Source of the DNA: Rhodobacter sp. Har01 | GTDB taxonomy: Bacteria; Pseudomonadota; Alphaproteobacteria; Rhodobacterales; Rhodobacteraceae | DNA: 64,000 nt | Reading direction: 5' to 3' | Assembly (NCBI RefSeq): GCF_020564565.1 | Contig: NZ_JAJCTD010000002.1 | Span: forward strand, 372,001 to 436,000 | Shown here: piece after piece, positions 60,666 to 64,000 of the stretch | Position numbering within the stretch: the first letter of the stretch is position 1 | How the letters are laid out: each line of letters begins with the position of its first letter | Notes under the pieces: model-generated | Told to the model about the DNA's origin: nothing | What the model saw: the letters and a program-made list of their open reading frames with translations, nothing else | Databases searched by the model: none | Translations under genes and position numbers: made by a program

Positions 60666-62053
60666 GACCGATAGTCCGCGTTGATTTCCACATAGCGGGC
60701 CGTCAGGTCGCAGGTCCAGACCGTGCGGCGGCCCTTGCCAAGCCCCAGGTCCACCGCGATCACAAGCTCGGCCTGCTGCATGTAGGCCGCGCCGGCCTCT
60801 TCGGCGTAGCTTTCCGCGCGCCAGCCGTTTTCCGCGACCAGGATGTCGCCGAAGCGGATGGTCAGCTTGTCGCGGTCGGCCAGGGCGCCCGACTTGCCGA
60901 TGGCGGCGACGATGCGGCCCCAGTTCGGGTCTTCGCCGGCCACCGCCGTCTTGACCAGCGGCGAGTTGGCGATGCTGAACGCCACTTTCGCGGCATCCTC
61001 GTCGCTGGCGGCGCCGGTGACGCGGACCTCGACCAGCTTGGTCGCGCCTTCACCGTCGCGCACCACTTGCAGCGCCAGGTCGCGCATCACGCCAGCCAGC
61101 GCGGTCTCGAACGCCTTGGCGACGGTGCCCTTGACCTCGGCCGCGGGCGAGCGGCCGGTTGCGGCCACCAGCAGCGTGTCCGAGGTCGAGGTGTCGCTGT
61201 CCACGGTGATCGAGTTGAACGTCGCCCCGAGGTTGCGGTCGATCATCTTCTGCAGGCTGGCCTGCCCGATCTTCGCATCGGTGAAGATGTAGACCAGCAT
61301 CGTCGCCATGTCGGGGGCGATCATCCCCGATCCCTTGGCGATGCCGGCAATCCGGATCATCCCGCCGTCGCCCTGCAGGGTGGCGGCGGCTCCTTTCGGA
61401 AAGGTGTCGGTCGTCATGATCGCCTCGGCAGCCATCTGGATGCCGGCCTCAGAAAGCCCTGCAGCCAGAGCGGGCAGGACGGAGGTGATCTTGCCGTGCG
61501 GCAGCGGCTCGCCGATCACCCCGGTGGACGACGAGAACACGCGCGCTGCGGGAATTCCCAGCGCCTCGGCCACGCCCCCGGTGACGGCGGCCACAGCCTC
61601 GTCACCGATCTTGCCGGTGAAGGCGTTCGAGTTGCCCGAGTTCACCACGATCGCCGCCCCGGTGCCCGCCTCGGTGCCCGGCGGGGCCTTCAAGGTCAGC
61701 TTGGACTGGCAATCGCGCACACAGCCCGACCGGGTGGTCGATCGGGTGAAGGCCCCCGCGACCACGGTACCGGGAGACAGGCTGACCAGCATCACGTCCT
61801 TGCGGCCCTGGTACTTGATCCCGGCACTGATGGCGGCGAATTCGGCCCCGGCGATCAGGGGAAGGTCGGGAAAAGCTTCCGGGGCCAGCGGCGAGACGGG
61901 CTTCATCGCCTTCTTCGCGGCGGCCACCACGTCACCCACCGCCTCGGTCACGGCCTCGGCCACCGGGCCCGCCGCTGCCGACAGCGTCACCTTCAGCGCT
62001 TTCAACCTTTTCTTCAGCGCCTTCGCTTCGGCCTTCCAGTCGGTCTTCGCCAT
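60662..62053 (-). CDS. argJ: Bifunctional glutamate N-acetyltransferase / amino-acid acetyltransferase ArgJ
   Basis: ArgJ moves the acetyl group from N-acetylornithine to glutamate and cleaves itself into two chains. The 463-residue protein has VSPLAPEAFPDLPLIAG, the oxyanion block SSSTGVIGEPLPHGKI, and the cleavage site Ala-Thr-Met-Leu with nucleophile Thr251 in APDMATMLVYIFTDA. The usual nucleophile is near residue 180-200, and here an extra 50-residue basic/alanine-rich N-terminus (ALKKRLKALKVTLSAAAGPV) precedes the conserved domain. An internal Met at residue 50 could be an alternative start, but ATG 62053 is preceded by GGGAGG. It overlaps mutT. Confidence 0.93.
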   Translation of the reverse strand: MAKTDWKAEAKALKKRLKALKVTLSAAAGPVAEAVTEAVGDVVAAAKKAMKPVSPLAPEAFPDLPLIAGAEFAAISAGIKYQGRKDVMLVSLSPGTVVAGAFTRSTTRSGCVRDCQSKLTLKAPPGTEAGTGAAIVVNSGNSNAFTGKIGDEAVAAVTGGVAEALGIPAARVFSSSTGVIGEPLPHGKITSVLPALAAGLSEAGIQMAAEAIMTTDTFPKGAAATLQGDGGMIRIAGIAKGSGMIAPDMATMLVYIFTDAKIGQASLQKMIDRNLGATFNSITVDSDTSTSDTLLVAATGRSPAAEVKGTVAKAFETALAGVMRDLALQVVRDGEGATKLVEVRVTGAASDEDAAKVAFSIANSPLVKTAVAGEDPNWGRIVAAIGKSGALADRDKLTIRFGDILVAENGWRAESYAEEAGAAYMQQAELVIAVDLGLGKGRRTVWTCDLTARYVEINADYRS

Positions 62054-62071
62054 GCCCGGCCTCCCTTTGGA

Positions 62072-62914
62072 TCAGTCGATCAGCGCAGAGTTCTTCAGCA
62101 CCGCCGGGTCGATCGCCTCGCCCGGCTTCTCGACCTTCGCGGCCTCGGTCAGGACCTTGATGTGGTCTTCGATCGCCTTCGTCTCAAGCTCGGCCGCCAA
62201 CTCTTCGCGCAGGTCGTCCAGCGTCGGCTTCTCGGCGATGCGGGTCTCTTGCACCAGGATCAGGTGCCAGCCGAAATCGGTCTGCACCGGACCGGTAAGC
62301 TTGCCGACCTCGGCCGCGACCACGGCATCCTCGAACGGCTTGACCATCATGCCCAGCCCGAACCAGCCGAGATCGCCACCCGATGCGCCTGACCCGGTGT
62401 CGATCGAATTCGTCTTGGCCAGTTCGGCGAAATCGGCACCGCCCTCAAGCTGGGTCTTCAGCTCATTGGCCAGTTCCTCGGCTTCGACCAGAATATGGGC
62501 CGCGTGGTATTCCTTCTGCGGCGCGGTGTCCTTGAACCGCTCGTCATAGGCCTTTTGCAGCGCTTCGTCGGTCACTGCGCCGCTGGCCACCTTGTCGATC
62601 ACCACGCCCGACAGATAGCCGCGCTTGTCGTTGGCGATGTTCGCCGCGTCACGCGCGGTCAGGGCGGTCACCGACTGACTCATCACTTCCTGCTGCACCA
62701 GCTGGTCCAGGATGCCCTTGAACAGCACGTCATCCGGCAGGGTCAGGTATTGTTCCGGCAGGCTTTCGCGCAGCGCGATCATCTGGCCCAGGGTGATCTG
62801 GGTGCCGTTCACCGTGGCCACCACGGTTTCGGCGGTCTCGCCCTCGGCCCAGACCGGGGCCCCCAAGGCCATCAGGGCCGCGACGGCCACCCCTAGGCGC
62901 ATTCCTCTGGTCAT
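62072..62914 (-). CDS. Peptidyl-prolyl cis-trans isomerase, PpiC/parvulin type, periplasmic
   Basis: A 280-residue exported foldase. The signal peptide (MTRGMRLGVAVAALMALGAPVWA) is followed by a SurA-like N-terminal helical region and a parvulin domain near residues 130-225 (AAHILVEAEELANELKTQL, FAELAKTNSIDTGSGASGGDLGWF, and LTGPVQTDFGWHLILV). It catalyses Xaa-Pro isomerisation and helps fold outer-membrane proteins. ATG 62914 sits eight bases after AGGAG; GTG 62923 is inside that ribosome-binding site and was rejected. It is upstream of argJ in the same direction and divergent from secA. Confidence 0.9.
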   Translation of the reverse strand: MTRGMRLGVAVAALMALGAPVWAEGETAETVVATVNGTQITLGQMIALRESLPEQYLTLPDDVLFKGILDQLVQQEVMSQSVTALTARDAANIANDKRGYLSGVVIDKVASGAVTDEALQKAYDERFKDTAPQKEYHAAHILVEAEELANELKTQLEGGADFAELAKTNSIDTGSGASGGDLGWFGLGMMVKPFEDAVVAAEVGKLTGPVQTDFGWHLILVQETRIAEKPTLDDLREELAAELETKAIEDHIKVLTEAAKVEKPGEAIDPAVLKNSALID

Positions 62915-62952
62915 ATCACCCACTCCTGATCGGCCACGCGGCCCGCGCGACG

Positions 62953-62981
62953 TTGACTAAGCCCGCCCTACCCCTTACATC
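62953..62981 (+). promoter_or_regulatory. Putative promoter of secA
   Basis: TTGACT (62953-62958) and TACATC (62976-62981) are spaced 17 bases, about 120 bases before the secA ATG, in the gap shared with the divergent PpiC gene. A short CGCGA-CAG-TCGCG hairpin follows in the leader. Confidence 0.5.
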
Positions 62982-63100
62982 GCGACAGTCGCGTGAGACG
63001 GGGCCGATGCGGTCCTTCTTGGCTCTTCTATGGAAGGCGGTGAGGGCGGGCAAGGCCACGCCTCACACGATGTCGTAAAAGGCCGCCTCACGGAGTAATC

Positions 63101-64000
<900 letters not shown>

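Overview
The window is chromosomal DNA from an alphaproteobacterium, most likely a member of the Rhodobacterales (Rhodobacteraceae/Paracoccaceae). This rests on the high GC content, the codon use, the gene order rho-mnmE-mnmG-rsmG-parA-parB, HemJ-type haem synthesis, the rimP-nusA-ylxR-infB order and many gene neighbours familiar from that group. It is a dense housekeeping region. I saw no insertion sequences, prophage genes, CRISPR arrays, rRNA or complete tRNA genes.

Bases 1-10.6 kb look origin-proximal. A 462-base gap between maf and hemJ holds DnaA-box-like 9-mers, GANTC sites and an AT-rich end, and is proposed as oriC. It is followed by hemJ, rho, mnmE, mnmG, rsmG, parA and parB, then hemW, rdgB and rph on the other strand. 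Two perfect 16-base parS palindromes lie inside the first codons of mnmG and hemW, so both proteins begin MFHVK. From 10.6 to 22.9 kb come the heat-shock pair hrcA-grpE, mutS, a malic enzyme, an aminotransferase-sulfotransferase pair, argG, an exported Gly/Asn-rich protein and ilvA. From 22.8 to 27.8 kb are an Hpt protein divergent from a receiver-PP2C phosphatase, two Nudix hydrolases, hslO and a CCA-adding enzyme. From 27.8 to 32.9 kb a possible leader peptide precedes a heterodimeric ABC exporter and an rRNA methyltransferase of the RumA type.

Bases 33-40.4 kb carry envelope and small-enzyme genes: two L,D-transpeptidases, a CAP-domain lipoprotein, a small membrane protein, hemH, a degenerate methyltransferase, a ComF-like protein, glutaredoxin, a nitrilase-family enzyme and a MarR regulator. 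Bases 40.5-48.1 kb form a compact exopolysaccharide locus: an epimerase, a phosphoglycosyl transferase fused in one reading frame to a FlaA1/CapD-type dehydratase, YjbH and YjbF homologues, and three tandem near-identical small secreted/membrane proteins. The E. coli yjbEFGH/gfc operons also pair a small exported protein with YjbF and YjbH, which suggests an EPS export role here. A fourth, more distant relative of the small proteins lies upstream of hemH.

From 48.1 kb on are tamB-tamA (outer-membrane assembly), a class I methyltransferase, the rimP-nusA-ylxR-infB operon with a terminator-like attenuator in its leader, a 47-residue protein with a TTG start, mutT-argJ-PpiC on the minus strand, and the first 300 codons of secA. 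The most interesting points are the parS sites used as coding sequence, the candidate origin, the PGT-dehydratase fusion, the small-protein family, the rimP attenuator and the ABC-exporter leader peptide.
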